From Methylobacterium sp. Leaf108 (GTDB lineage: Bacteria; Pseudomonadota; Alphaproteobacteria; Rhizobiales; Beijerinckiaceae): 64,000 nucleotides of DNA. A program made the position numbers and the translations under genes. The stretch spans positions 9,080 through 73,079 of the forward strand of contig NZ_LMND01000008.1 in the NCBI RefSeq assembly GCF_001423265.1. Reading direction: 5' to 3'. Below are positions 37,199 to 46,217 of the stretch, in pieces. The notes under the pieces are model-generated. The model saw nothing but the letters and a program-made list of their open reading frames with translations, did not search any database and had not been told where the DNA came from. The number at the start of each line of letters is the position of its first letter. Within the stretch, counting starts at the first letter, position 1.

Positions 37199-37513
37199 CG
37201 ACGGTTCCGCCGCGCCCCGTCGCGCAATCTTGTGCGAGGCTGGCAACGGTTCGTTTACCTCCCTCCTTAACACTGCCCTCATCGCGACGGCAGCGGTGGA
37301 CGGGTCCTTCGACGAGGCTCGCCATCGCGGTCGTCGGATTGGTACGACCACCGTGGCCTTCCGGTGACGTGCCACGTGAAACGCTTTCGATAACAGACGC
37401 CTCGGTGCTTTTTCTCGGCCCGGCTGTCGGTTCTTTTCAGGTCTTGGATCGGAACAGACCGACAACGGATCGACGAACAGATGGCCGGCCCCGAATTCAG
37501 GGCTTGCCACGGA

Positions 37514-37541
37514 GAATCAGGTTTTGTTAACGATTAACGAT
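37514..37541 (+). promoter_or_regulatory. ctrA upstream control region: GANTC site and TTAACGA repeats
   Basis: The roughly 466-base gap between fliI and ctrA holds no gene. About 110-135 bases before the ctrA ATG lies GAATC (37514-37518), a CcrM (GANTC) methylation site. It is followed by TTAACGA-TTAACGA-TTAGCG (from 37527), two and a half heptads resembling CtrA half-sites (TTAACCAT). In Caulobacter ctrA is controlled by CcrM methylation and by CtrA itself at its promoters. Equivalent control here is inferred from position and motif. Confidence 0.45.
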
Positions 37542-37649
37542 TAGCGTTTGACGTCCAGGACGAGGGAACGTCCGCCACGGGCCGGTGGCGGGCGAACAGC
37601 GGGGGCTTGCCCAGACGCTGAGCACGGCCGGCTGTGCTGGGGACCGACG

Positions 37650-38351
<702 letters not shown>

Positions 38352-38383
38352 TCCCGGCCCCAAGGCCGGTCGGACCGATCAAC

Positions 38384-38409
38384 GGCCCCGCTTCGGCGGG
38401 GCCTTTTTT
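38384..38409 (+). terminator. Intrinsic terminator of ctrA
   Basis: GGCCCCGC (38384-38391) pairs with GCGGGGCC (38396-38403) around a stable TTCG loop. Six T residues follow (38404-38409), 32 bases after the ctrA stop. Confidence 0.95.
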
Positions 38410-38427
38410 GTGCCGTCATCCCATTTC

Positions 38428-38523
38428 CGGTTGATCACTTCGTGATGCGGACATGGGCTTCGCTCAGGCGCCGCGCAGGCTCGGTGATACCGCTCCCGCT
38501 TGATCCAAGCGGAAACCGTATCA
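38428..38523 (+). repeat. 96-bp intergenic repeat, copy 2
   Basis: This full copy follows the ctrA terminator. It has the short hairpin ATCAC-TTC-GTGAT and a good right-end inverted repeat, where CCGCTTG pairs with CAAGCGG around ATC. It ends in aaaccgtatca. It has the same 96-base length as the copies at 22043 and 44961. Confidence 0.88.
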
Positions 38524-38683
38524 TCCGCAGGGTCGCCGGCACCTCCGTGCGCGACGGCTCGCGACGCCTGCCGCCTTTTCCGGCGTATCCGTTCGGCCTT
38601 TCCTGGGACGCCTGGAGCGTGATCCTGGGAAACCCGGGCGAGCGCCGCGTCCGCGGCTCGATACGACCGGCCTGTCGTACCAA

Positions 38684-38718
38684 CGAAAAAAGCGGGCCCA
38701 CCGCACCGGTGGCCCGCT
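38684..38718 (-). terminator. Intrinsic terminator of rpsU (minus strand)
   Basis: AGCGGGCC-C-ACCG (38691-38703) pairs with CGGTGGCCCGCT (38707-38718), with one bulged base and a three-base loop. The A-run just before it (38686-38691) becomes the U-tract on the minus strand. It lies about 92 bases after the rpsU stop. Confidence 0.85.
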
Positions 38719-38809
38719 TCCTCAGAGTCCAAACGACACGATCCGCCGCGCCGGGCTACCCGTGCCGCAGGGCGGCACGGGGGTGAGGGCCAGAGGCCCC
38801 CGCCTCGCT

Positions 38810-39136
38810 TCAGGCGGCGCCGGGGCCGGAGCCGGCCGCGGGTCCGATCGCCGGAGCGGTCGGGGCGAACGGCGAACCGCCGGGACGACGGGGAGCACCG
38901 GCGCCGAAACGGGGCTTGGGCTTGGGAGCCGCGATCAGGCCTTCGCGAATCGCGGTCTTGCGCGCCTGCTTGCGGGCCCGGCGCACCGCCTCGGCCTTCT
39001 CGCGCGCCTTGCGCACGGACGGCTTCTCGTAGGCCTTGCGCTGCTTCATTTCCCGGAAGATGCCTTCACGCTGCATCTTCTTCTTCAGGACGCGGAGAGC
39101 CTGATCGACGTTGTTGTCGCGAACGAGTACCTGCAA
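38810..39136 (-). CDS. rpsU: 30S ribosomal protein S21
   Basis: The 108-residue product contains a complete S21 core ([55 protein letters not shown]). A C-terminal extension of about 40 residues rich in Pro, Gly and Ala follows ([20 protein letters not shown] and onwards). S21 lies near the mRNA exit region of the 30S subunit and affects translation initiation. The start is a TTG at 39136 giving (f)MQVLVRDNN, with an AGAGGA site upstream; no ATG fits the family start. Terminators flank it on both sides, so it is monocistronic. Confidence 0.93.
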   Translation of the reverse strand: MQVLVRDNNVDQALRVLKKKMQREGIFREMKQRKAYEKPSVRKAREKAEAVRRARKQARKTAIREGLIAAPKPKPRFGAGAPRRPGGSPFAPTAPAIGPAAGSGPGAA

Positions 39137-39227
39137 CGGTCTAGATCCTCTAGGACGGTGATGGTTTTGGAGCGATGATGGTCTTGGACGAACCGGCGCC
39201 GGCCCCGAGCCCCTCGCGGGAAAACTG

Positions 39228-39265
39228 AAAAAACGCCCCTCGCCCGGAATAGCCCGGGAGGGACG
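39228..39265 (-). terminator. Intrinsic terminator downstream of phaZ (minus strand)
   Basis: A GC-rich hairpin (CGCCCCTCGCCCGG pairing with CCGGGAGGGACG around aatagc) is preceded on the plus strand by six A residues (39228-39233), the U-tract on the minus strand. It lies about 120 bases after the phaZ stop and upstream of rpsU. Confidence 0.75.
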
Positions 39266-39384
39266 CCCCTCAGACACACTCGAATCGACGCAGAAACTGC
39301 ACTTGGGGCAGGCTCATACACCAAGGCGGGACACATTCCAACAGCCGGCCGAACGGGTTGGGCCCGGCGGGTGCCGCCTGTGGC

Positions 39385-40599
39385 TCAATTGTGCGACTGG
39401 ATGAAGTTGCGCACCAGCGGATAGGTCTGGTTCTCCCACTTGCGGCCGGAGAACACGCCGTAGTGGCCGACGCCGGCCTGGAGGTGGTGGCTCTTCATGT
39501 GCGGCGCCAGGCCGGTACAGAGGTCGTGCGCCGCCATGGTCTGGCCGACGGCGCAGATGTCGTCGCGCTCGCCCTCGACGGTCATCAGGGCGGTCTTGCG
39601 GATGCCGCGCATGTCGATGGGGTTGCCGCGGTACGTCAGTTCGTTCTTGGCCAGGGTGTATTCCTGGAACACGGTCTTGACGGTCTCGAGATAGAACGCC
39701 GCGTCGAGGTCGAGCACGGCGAAATACTCGTCGTAGAACGTCTCGATCCCGTTGGCCTTGTCGGTCTCGTCGTTGGCGATGTGCCAGAACAGGTCCGCGT
39801 GCTGCTGGATGTGGCGCTTGGCGTTCATCGAGAGGAACGCCGAGACCTGCATGAAGCCCGGGTAGACGCGGCGACCGGCGCCGGCATGGCGCGAGGGCAC
39901 CGTGGCGATCAGATTCTTCTCGAACCACGCGAGGGGCTTCGAGGTGGCGAGCTTGTTCACCGAGGTCGGGCTGATCCGGCAATCCACCGGGCCGGCCATC
40001 AGGGTCATGCTGCGCGGGTGGGCGGCATTGCGCGACTGGGCCATCACGGCGGCGGCCACGAGGGTCTGCACCGCGGGCTGGCACACGGCCACGATGTGGG
40101 CGCCGTCCCCCATCGCCTCGAGGAACCGGACGAGGTGGTCGACGTAATCGTCGAACCCGAAGGTGCCCGCCGAAAGCGGCACGTCGCGGGCGTTGTGCCA
40201 GTCGGTGATGTAGACGTCGTGGTCGGGCAGCATCGTCTTGACGGTGCCGCGCAGGAGCGTCGCGAAATGGCCCGAGAGCGGCGCCACCACGAGGACGCGG
40301 GGCTGCACGCTGTCGATGTCCTTCCGGAACCGGAGCAGGGTGCCGAAGGGCGTCACCAGCACCGCCTCCTCGGTCACCGGCACCTGGCGGTTGCCCACCG
40401 TCACCGCGTCGATGCCGTAGGCGGGGCGCGCGAAGGTGAGGCCGGCGCGCATCATCATGCGGGCGCTGGCGGTGAACCAGTTCAGCGGTTCGCGGTAGCC
40501 CGCGCTCCGCCACGGGGCCAGGGCCTCGTTGACCATCCGCCCCCAGGTGCGGGTCTGCTTGGCGATGTCCGACTGGACCTCGAAGGCATCGTACAGCAT
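39385..40599 (-). CDS. phaZ: Intracellular polyhydroxyalkanoate depolymerase
   Basis: The protein of about 404 residues breaks down stored polyhydroxybutyrate granules. It matches the intracellular PhaZ family: MLYDAFEVQSDIAKQTRTW start, APLSGHFATLLRGTVKTMLP, VYITDWHNARDVPLS, and the nucleophile region GAHIVAVCQPAVQTLVAAAV, where Cys (about residue 175) replaces serine as in the Ralstonia PhaZ1 type. The late DDICAVGQT and GVGHYGVFSGRKWENQTYPL supply the acid and His of the triad. The ATG at 40599 is the family start; sequence upstream to 40791 has no homology. It is monocistronic. Confidence 0.93.
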   Translation of the reverse strand: MLYDAFEVQSDIAKQTRTWGRMVNEALAPWRSAGYREPLNWFTASARMMMRAGLTFARPAYGIDAVTVGNRQVPVTEEAVLVTPFGTLLRFRKDIDSVQPRVLVVAPLSGHFATLLRGTVKTMLPDHDVYITDWHNARDVPLSAGTFGFDDYVDHLVRFLEAMGDGAHIVAVCQPAVQTLVAAAVMAQSRNAAHPRSMTLMAGPVDCRISPTSVNKLATSKPLAWFEKNLIATVPSRHAGAGRRVYPGFMQVSAFLSMNAKRHIQQHADLFWHIANDETDKANGIETFYDEYFAVLDLDAAFYLETVKTVFQEYTLAKNELTYRGNPIDMRGIRKTALMTVEGERDDICAVGQTMAAHDLCTGLAPHMKSHHLQAGVGHYGVFSGRKWENQTYPLVRNFIQSHN

Positions 40600-40959
40600 G
40601 GCGCCGGGACCTCTACGCGAACGATCGGACGCCGAAACATCCGCCCTGACCGGGCAGGAAAGCTCATACCGTTCGTTCAGCCGTCCCATGACGGCAGGCT
40701 GGGCCACTCCGGAACGGAAGGCAACGGGGGCGAAATACGATCCCGCCGTGTTGTGGTGCCCCTGCATCAGGTAAGGTCCGTGCCGGCCCATCCGTCCGGG
40801 GCCGGCGCCGGGTTTGCAATGCCCGTGCCGGCCGCGCGACGCATTCGTCCCGGATGCCGCCGATACGGCACGAGTCTTGGATCGCCGAGGTTCGGTCCCG
40901 GATCGCCGAGTCCCGGACCGCTCTGCCGGACCCTACGGACCACCTTCGAGGAAACGCCG
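40600..40959. other. Gap between divergent phaZ and glutathione S-transferase genes
   Basis: No gene is visible. It contains two direct copies of GGATCGCCGAG (40879-40889 and 40900-40910), 21 bases apart, upstream of the glutathione S-transferase gene. Promoters for both genes must lie here, but no clear -35/-10 pair can be named. Confidence 0.4.
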
Positions 40960-41616
40960 ATGTCAGCCGCGACGCTCACGATTTCGAGCCGCAACTATTC
41001 GTCGTGGTCGCTGCGCGGCTGGCTGATCTGCAAGATGTCGGGGCTCGCGTTCGAGACCGAGCTCCTGACGGGGACCGACGCGTCCACCCGCGCCGAGCTG
41101 CTGCATCTATCGCCGTCCTTCCTGGTGCCGCGGCTGCAGCACGGGAGCGTGGCGGTGTGGGATACCCTGTCCATCGCGCAGTACCTCCACGAGATCCTGC
41201 CCGGGTCGGGCCTGCTGCCCGAGGACATCGCCGCACGCGCCCATTGCCGCTCCATCTCCGGCGAGATGCACGGCGGCTTCATCAACCTGCGTTCGGCGCT
41301 GCCGATGAACCTCAAGGCCCGGCACGCCGACTTCAAGGTCTTCAACGGTGCCGCGGGCGACATCGACCGCATCGTGACGATCGTCGAGGATTGCCTGGCC
41401 CGCTACGACGGCGCCTACCTCTTCGGCGAGGCCCCGACGCTGGCCGACGCCATGTACGCCCCGGTCTGCACCCGCTTCCGGACCTACGACGTCCCGCTGC
41501 CGCCCCGGATCGCGGACTACCGCGACCGCATCCTCGCCTGGCCGCTGATGGCGGAATGGGCCGAGCAGGCCCTGGTCGAACCCGAGGACATCGACGAACT
41601 CGACATGGAGTTCTGA
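40960..41616 (+). CDS. Glutathione S-transferase family protein
   Basis: The 218-residue protein has the thioredoxin-like N-terminal domain (TISSRNYSSWSLRGWLICKM; the SSWS serine is the likely glutathione-activating residue). The conserved PSFLVPRLQHG cis-proline region and DTLSIAQYLHEI (the usual E/D-S motif replaced by DTLSI) follow. A helical C-terminal domain then has YLFGEAPTLADAMYAPVCTR. It matches the alphaproteobacterial 'YfcF/GstA-like' proteins of about 220 residues. The substrate is unknown. The ATG at 40960 is preceded by cgaggaaacg. A longer frame reaching into 39358 is antisense to phaZ and was ignored. Confidence 0.9.
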   Translation: MSAATLTISSRNYSSWSLRGWLICKMSGLAFETELLTGTDASTRAELLHLSPSFLVPRLQHGSVAVWDTLSIAQYLHEILPGSGLLPEDIAARAHCRSISGEMHGGFINLRSALPMNLKARHADFKVFNGAAGDIDRIVTIVEDCLARYDGAYLFGEAPTLADAMYAPVCTRFRTYDVPLPPRIADYRDRILAWPLMAEWAEQALVEPEDIDELDMEF

Positions 41617-41703
41617 GTAGAGACCCGCTGTCCGAGCGCGCATCGAACCCAGATGATGCACGCTCGGGTTTCATTGGCTAGGGTCCGCGACATCGGCGGC
41701 CAC

Positions 41704-41799
41704 CGATACGGTTCCCGCTTGGATAAGGCGGGACCCGTATCACCGAGCCCGCGCGGCGCCCGAGCGACGCCGAAATCCGCGGGGCGAAGCCATCGAGCG
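41704..41799 (-). repeat. 96-bp intergenic repeat, inverted diverged copy
   Basis: On the minus strand this copy reads ctcgggcgccgcgcgggctcggtgatacgg-like sequence and ends ggaaccgtatcgg. It matches the right two-thirds of the other copies; the left third is diverged. The right-end inverted repeat is conserved (GATACGG...CCGTATC). It lies between the convergent glutathione S-transferase and yqgE genes. Confidence 0.75.
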
Positions 41800-41817
41800 G
41801 ATGTCGTACGAGACCCG

Positions 41818-42426
41818 TCACGCCCGTCCGGCGGTGAGGGAGAGCATCGCCGGGTCGATCCCGTTCGAGCGCAGCGTCCGCTCGTATTTCGCGTCGAGCG
41901 CCGTGTGGAAGATCAGGTCCGGATCGGCCGGGCAGGTCAGCCAGCCGTTGGCCATGATCTCGGTCTCGAGCTGGCCCGGCTGCCAGCCGGCGTAGCCGAG
42001 CGCCAGCACCGCGTTGGCCGGCCCGTCGCCGGTGGCGATGGCCCGCAGGATCTCCACGGTGGCGGTGAGGCAGATGCCGTCGTCGATGATCAGGGTCGAC
42101 TGGGCGATGTGGAAGTCGTCGCTGTGCAGCACGAAGCCGCGCTTGGCGTCGACCGGACCGCCCATCAGCACCGGCATGTGGCCGATCCGCTCGCGCAGGC
42201 GGATCGCGTCGTCCTCGGTGGCGATGTCGAGCTGCACCAGCAGGTCGGGCATGTTGAGGTCGTCCACCGCCTTGTTGAGAATGATGCCCATCGCCCCGTC
42301 GGCGGAATGCGCGCACAGGTAGATCACCGAGCGCGCGAAGCGTTCGTCCAGCAGCCCGGGCATGGCCACGAGGAACTGTCCGTCGAGGTAGCCGGAGGAC
42401 TCGGTGGCGGTGGTGGGGGTCTGCAT
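41818..42426 (-). CDS. yqgE: YqgE/AlgH family protein
   Basis: The 202-residue protein matches the YqgE/AlgH (DUF179) family: [60 protein letters not shown], and the C-terminal [20 protein letters not shown] with [12 protein letters not shown]. The family is widespread and cytosolic, with no settled function (AlgH has been linked to regulation in Pseudomonas). Length and motifs are complete. The start codon at 42426 leaves a 190-base gap to the divergent peroxiredoxin gene. Confidence 0.93.
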   Translation of the reverse strand: MQTPTTATESSGYLDGQFLVAMPGLLDERFARSVIYLCAHSADGAMGIILNKAVDDLNMPDLLVQLDIATEDDAIRLRERIGHMPVLMGGPVDAKRGFVLHSDDFHIAQSTLIIDDGICLTATVEILRAIATGDGPANAVLALGYAGWQPGQLETEIMANGWLTCPADPDLIFHTALDAKYERTLRSNGIDPAMLSLTAGRA

Positions 42427-42616
42427 GGCGCGATGCTAGCGGTCCGGCCCGCGTTGTCCAGCGCGCAATGTGCAGCGCACCAGACGGCGAGGCGCCCGAG
42501 GTCGAGGCGCCCAAGATCGAGGCTCAAGCTCGACACTGCCGAGCCTTCCGCGCTAGACGAACGGCACCCCCATGCGGCGACCGCCGCCGGCCCTGAAAGA
42601 CCTGAGGAAACACGCG

Positions 42617-43099
42617 ATGACCATCGAGGTTGGCCAGCACCTGCCGCAGGTGACCTTCCGGGTCAACGGACCCGACGGGCCCGTGGCCAAGACCACCGAC
42701 GACCTGTTCAAGGGCCGCCGCGTCGTCCTCGTCGGTGTGCCCGGAGCCTTCACCCCGAGCTGCCACCGCAACCACCTGCCCGGCTTCGTCGCCAAGCTCG
42801 ACGAGATCAAGGGCCGGGGCGTCGACGCCGTGGCGGTGACCTCTGTCAACGACGTGTTCGTGCTCGACGCCTGGCAGAAGGCCAGCGGCGCCGAGGGCAT
42901 CGACTTCCTGGCCGATGGCAATGCCGAATTCGCCAAGGCGACCGGCCTCGACATGGACGGCACCGGCTTCGGCCTCGGGCCGCGCTCGAAGCGCTATTCC
43001 ATGCTGGTCGACGACGGCGTCGTGCGCGTCCTCAACCTCGAGGAAGTCCCGGTCAAGACCGAGATCTCGGGCGCCGAAGCGCTGCTCAAGGTCATCTGA
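42617..43099 (+). CDS. Peroxiredoxin (Prx5 type)
   Basis: The 160-residue enzyme reduces peroxides using a thiol. The signature with the peroxidatic cysteine is VPGAFTPSCHRNHLPGF (Cys about residue 49). Further family elements are AVAVTSVNDVFVLDAWQKAS, FLADGNAEFAKATGLDM and RYSMLVDDGVVRVLNLEE. It is a Prx5/AhpE-like single-domain form without a fused glutaredoxin. The ATG at 42617 is the family start (MTIEVGQHLPQVTF). Upstream, 42488-42530 holds two and a half imperfect 15-bp tandem units (CGAGGCGCCCGAGGT and variant). Confidence 0.92.
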   Translation: MTIEVGQHLPQVTFRVNGPDGPVAKTTDDLFKGRRVVLVGVPGAFTPSCHRNHLPGFVAKLDEIKGRGVDAVAVTSVNDVFVLDAWQKASGAEGIDFLADGNAEFAKATGLDMDGTGFGLGPRSKRYSMLVDDGVVRVLNLEEVPVKTEISGAEALLKVI

Positions 43100-43210
43100 G
43101 CGGGATCGGCGGACGCGTTCGCACGTCCGCCGCCCGTCCTGAAGACCCGCTCGGCGGATGCCGGCGAGACGCGACGTCAAAACAGAGTGGCGCAGGCGCC
43201 CGTCCCCGCC

Positions 43211-44425
43211 TCACGTCTCGACGAGGCCGGTGCTGGCGCCCGAGGCTTCCGAATCGCCCCGGCCGTGCGGCAGGCCGAGGTATTCGGCCGAGCGCATCTC
43301 GATGAGGCGCGACACCGTGCGGTCGAACTCGAAGGCCTCGCGGCCCTCGGTGGCGGTGTAGAGAGCCTGCGCCTCGGCCGCCGCCGACGCCACGAGCTTC
43401 ACGTGGCCGTCGTAGAGGGTGTCGACGAGGGTGATGAAGCGCTTGGCCTCGTTGCGGTTGTCCGGCCCCATCACCGGGATGTCGGAGACGATGAGCGTGT
43501 GGAAGGTATGGGCCAGCGCCATGTAGTCCGACGCGCCCAGCGGTGTCGCGCAGAGGTCGGCGAAGGTGAAGCGGGCGACGCCGGCGGCCTCCTCGGGCAC
43601 CGCCACCTGTCGGCCCTTGACGCGAATCGTGGCCGGGCGGCCCCGGGCCTTGCCGGTGAGGCTGCGGAAGGCGAGGTCGAGGGCGGCGCCGGCGGCTTCG
43701 TCGGCCGGCACGTGGTAGACCGAGGCGCCGCCGAGTTTCTCCAGGCGGAAGTCGGTGCGGCTGTCGAGGCGCAACACCGACACGCGGGTCTTGAGTTCGG
43801 CCACGAAGGGCAGAAACAGGGCGCGGTTGAGGCCACCCTCGTAGAGCCGGTCGGGCTCGACGTTGGAGGTCGCCACCACCGTGACGCCGTGCCGGAACAG
43901 GGCCGCGAACAGCCGCCCGAGCAGCATCGCATCGGCGATGTCGGTGACCGTGAACTCGTCGAAGCACAGCAGCGCCGCCTCGCCGGCCAGGGCCTCGGCC
44001 ACCACCGGGATCGGGTCGTCGCCCTTGGCGGTGCCGGCCTTGAGGGCCTGGCGGTGGGCGTGGATGCGCTCGTGCGCATCGGCGAGGAAGCCGTGGAAAT
44101 GCACCCGGCGCTTGGTGCCGGAGGCCGCCTCGTAGAACAGGTCCATCAACATGGTCTTGCCGCGGCCCACCGATCCCCAGATGTAGAGCCCCTTGGGCGG
44201 CCCGTCGGCATCGTCGCGGCGGCCGAACAGCCAGCCCAGCGCGCTGCCCTTCTTGGCGCGCCGGCGCCGCTCCAGCACCTGCAGGAGGTCGTCGAGGGCC
44301 GTGACGAGGCGCACCTGCGCGGCATCGCGCTCGATGACGCCCGAGGCGACGAGGGCGGAATAGCGCGCCGCCACCGGCCCGGCGGGGGGCGCGTCGGCGC
44401 CGGTATGGCGGGGCGGGACACTCAC
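43211..44425 (-). CDS. zapE: Cell division protein ZapE (AFG1-like ATPase)
   Basis: The product of about 404 residues is an AFG1/ZapE-type P-loop ATPase associated with the divisome, which can affect FtsZ polymers. Walker A is IWGSVGRGKTMLMDLFYE. Walker B is ALLCFDEFTVTDIADAMLLG. Downstream are VVATSNVEPDRLYEGGLNRA and the C-terminal FITLVDTLYDGHVKLVASAA, all typical. The open frame extends to 44578; I choose the GTG at 44425 (VSVPPRHTG) with a gaggt site, since homology starts near ARYSALVASGVI. The true start could lie elsewhere in that N-terminal stretch. Confidence 0.92.
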   Translation of the reverse strand: MSVPPRHTGADAPPAGPVAARYSALVASGVIERDAAQVRLVTALDDLLQVLERRRRAKKGSALGWLFGRRDDADGPPKGLYIWGSVGRGKTMLMDLFYEAASGTKRRVHFHGFLADAHERIHAHRQALKAGTAKGDDPIPVVAEALAGEAALLCFDEFTVTDIADAMLLGRLFAALFRHGVTVVATSNVEPDRLYEGGLNRALFLPFVAELKTRVSVLRLDSRTDFRLEKLGGASVYHVPADEAAGAALDLAFRSLTGKARGRPATIRVKGRQVAVPEEAAGVARFTFADLCATPLGASDYMALAHTFHTLIVSDIPVMGPDNRNEAKRFITLVDTLYDGHVKLVASAAAEAQALYTATEGREAFEFDRTVSRLIEMRSAEYLGLPHGRGDSEASGASTGLVET

Positions 44426-44642
44426 GGCGGACGACCTCGCGGGTGCGGGATGGGCGACGACGACGGGTCGACCGGCTTCGCTCTGCCGCGACACTCCGCC
44501 GGGATCAACCCCGGCCAGCGACACCGCGCCCTGGTCGTCAGGGCATCGACCCGCCTCTGCCCGGAGCGTAAGCTTCACGCCATCGGGGCTCCGCGGCCGT
44601 CACGCCGCGGCCGGCGGCCCCGAGCGCACAGGAGGTCACGCC

Positions 44643-44951
44643 ATGGTCCGATCCGTTCGCCTCGTGCTGGCCGGTTGCGCCGTCCTCGGCTCCCCCTCCC
44701 TAGTCGCGGCCCAGGGGCGCCCGGCCACCACCGCGATGGCCTGCGCCGCCGCGAGGGATTTCGTCGCGCGGGCCGGCGCCGTCGTGATGACCACCGGACC
44801 CATCACCTATGCGCGACTCGTGCGCGACGGCGGCTTCTGCCCGCTGCCGGAAGGGCCCAAGCCGGCGTTCGAGCGCACCCTCGACGATCCGCAATGCTTC
44901 GTCGGCTACACCTGCCAGGACAAGTTCAACGAAGGCATCGGCCGCGACTGA
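44643..44951 (+). CDS. Small secreted protein, unknown function
   Basis: The 102-residue product has a signal peptide (SVRLVLAGCAVLGSPSLVAA). A small domain follows with four cysteines (TAMACAAARDF, DGGFCPLPEG, DPQCFVGYTC). Pieces such as TGPITYARLVRDGGFCPLPE suggest a conserved Methylobacteriaceae family of small periplasmic proteins; no function is known. The ATG at 44643 follows gcacaggaggt, a strong ribosome-binding site. The gene is followed at once by a copy of the 96-bp repeat. Confidence 0.7.
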   Translation: MVRSVRLVLAGCAVLGSPSLVAAQGRPATTAMACAAARDFVARAGAVVMTTGPITYARLVRDGGFCPLPEGPKPAFERTLDDPQCFVGYTCQDKFNEGIGRD

Positions 44952-44960
44952 CGCCATTTC

Positions 44961-45056
44961 CGGTTGATCACTTCGTGATGCGGAAATGAGCTTCGCTCAG
45001 GCGCCGTCCGGGCTCGGTGATGCGGTTCCCGCTTGATTCAAGCGGAAACCATATCA
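44961..45056 (+). repeat. 96-bp intergenic repeat, copy 3
   Basis: This copy starts nine bases after the stop of the small secreted-protein gene. It shares ccatttccggttgatcac with copy 2, including bases outside the 96-bp core. The right-end inverted repeat is well formed: GGTTCCCGCTTGA pairs largely with TCAAGCGGAAACC. Confidence 0.88.
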
Positions 45057-45123
45057 CACCGTCCGAGGTCGGGTTTCGCCCGCCTACGGTCAAGCTGCCA
45101 TCTTGAGGCCCCGTCGCTCGCGC

Positions 45124-45429
45124 ATGTCCGAGGCCGTCAGTACGGCTCCGCTTCGAGCCGTCGAGAGGGACAGGCAGATGGCGTCCATCGGCGAGGCAGC
45201 CCCCATCGTCCGCAGCGAGGCGGGCGAAGCGGGGCAGGGTACGTCGGCCGAAGTCGTGCGGCTCGAGCGATCGGTGGCGTTCGCCCTCGACCTCATCGCG
45301 ACGGCACGGCACGAGCGCGACGCCGCCCCGGTGCAGGCGGCCCGGCGCAATCTCGCCGCAGTCTACGGCCTGACGCGCCTGAGGCGCCGACAGGAGCAGA
45401 GCGACGCCCGCCCGCGGGCCTCGGCCTGA
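45124..45429 (+). CDS. Small hypothetical protein
   Basis: The product of about 101 residues is highly charged and helical (EVVRLERSVAFALDLIATAR, RRNLAAVYGLTRLRRRQEQS) with no signal or membrane segment. No family is recognised. The ATG at 45124 is chosen over 45103 because the latter has no ribosome-binding site. Codon use (GC-rich third positions) supports coding, but this is weak evidence in such GC-rich DNA. Confidence 0.4.
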   Translation: MSEAVSTAPLRAVERDRQMASIGEAAPIVRSEAGEAGQGTSAEVVRLERSVAFALDLIATARHERDAAPVQAARRNLAAVYGLTRLRRRQEQSDARPRASA

Positions 45430-45454
45430 GCGACCCGCGCCCGACCCCGTCCGA

Positions 45455-46162
45455 TCAGGCCGGACGGCGGGCGGACGAGGTGGCGCGCAGCGGTCGGGTC
45501 GCGAGCCAGATCGTGTGGCGGGCGCCGCCACCCTTGCCGTTGGCCCTGACGCCGACTTCCTCCACCGCAAAGCCGATCCGGCGCAGACGCTGCGTGAACG
45601 ATCCGTCGGGGGCGGCCGACCACACCGCCAGGACGCCGCCGGGGCGCAAAGCGGCCAGGGCCGCCGCCAGGCCCTCGCCGTCGTACAGCCGGTCGTTGGC
45701 CGGTCGCGTCAGGCCGTCGGGCCCGTTGTCGACGTCGAGCAGGATGGCGTCGTAGGCGAGCGGGCGCTCGCGGATCACCCGGGCGACGTCGTCCTGGCGG
45801 AGGCGGACGCGGGGATCGTCGGGACCGGGGCCGCAGATCGCCGCCAGCGGTCCCCTGGCCCAGGCCACCACCTGCGGCACCAGCTCGGCGACCACCACCT
45901 CCGCATCGGGCCTCAGGGCGGCGAGGGCGGCGGCCAGGGTGAACCCCATGCCGAGCCCGCCGACGAGGAGCCGCGCGCCCGCCCTGGCGCCGATGCGGGC
46001 GCAGGCGAGGTCGGCCAGCGCCTCCTCCGAACCGCTGAGGCGGCTGTTCATGAGTTCGTTGTGGCCGAGCTGGATCGAGAACTCCGATCCGCGCTGCAGC
46101 AGGCGCAGCACCTCGGTGCTCCCGGGGATCGCGGCCGTATCCAGAAGCACCCAGGGTTTCAC
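45455..46162 (-). CDS. Spermidine synthase-like methyltransferase-fold protein
   Basis: The product of about 235 residues has the Rossmann fold of spermidine synthases. The N-terminal strand region (FSIQLGHNELMNSRLSGSEE) is followed by LLVGGLGMGFTLAAALAAL (the GG.G.G motif), the acidic strand EVVVAELVPQVVAWA, and ILLDVDNGPDGLTRPANDRL, where an aminopropyltransferase would have D-x-x-D. LRPGGVLAVWSAAPDGSFTQ completes the fold. Substrate residues for polyamines are not clearly conserved, so it may be a methyltransferase-like protein. The start is a GTG at 46162 inside the palindrome TTTCACGTGAAA, preceded by AGAGGA. It lies downstream of fhs. Confidence 0.82.
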   Translation of the reverse strand: MKPWVLLDTAAIPGSTEVLRLLQRGSEFSIQLGHNELMNSRLSGSEEALADLACARIGARAGARLLVGGLGMGFTLAAALAALRPDAEVVVAELVPQVVAWARGPLAAICGPGPDDPRVRLRQDDVARVIRERPLAYDAILLDVDNGPDGLTRPANDRLYDGEGLAAALAALRPGGVLAVWSAAPDGSFTQRLRRIGFAVEEVGVRANGKGGGARHTIWLATRPLRATSSARRPA

Positions 46163-46170
46163 GTGAAATC
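46155..46170. promoter_or_regulatory. parS-like palindrome
   Basis: GGTTTCACGTGAAATC matches the bacterial centromere consensus TGTTTCACGTGAAACA at 13 of 16 positions, with a perfect 12-bp palindromic core. It contains the GTG start of the spermidine-synthase-like gene. It may bind ParB or be a chance palindrome. Confidence 0.35.
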
Positions 46171-46180
46171 CTCTGGCGAG

Positions 46181-46208
46181 CCGGCCCTCCCGTCACCGGG
46201 AGGGCCGG
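46181..46208 (-). terminator. Strong hairpin after fhs
   Basis: CCGGCCCTCCCG (46181-46192) pairs perfectly with CGGGAGGGCCGG (46197-46208) around TCAC. It lies ten bases after the fhs stop on the minus strand and lacks a U-tract. It could be an RNA-stabilising or weak terminating hairpin, partly separating fhs from the next gene. Confidence 0.55.
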
Positions 46209-46217
46209 GCGGCGAGG

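Noticed and set aside
37248..37275. TTAAGGAGGGAGGTAAA upstream of fliI as a CtrA box
   Set aside because: The second half is wrongly spaced (N8 or more) or mismatched at two of four bases.
42488..42530. Fifteen-base tandem units, considered as a short CRISPR-like array
   Set aside because: Two and a half imperfect units without spacers; not a CRISPR array. No CRISPR array was seen anywhere in the window.
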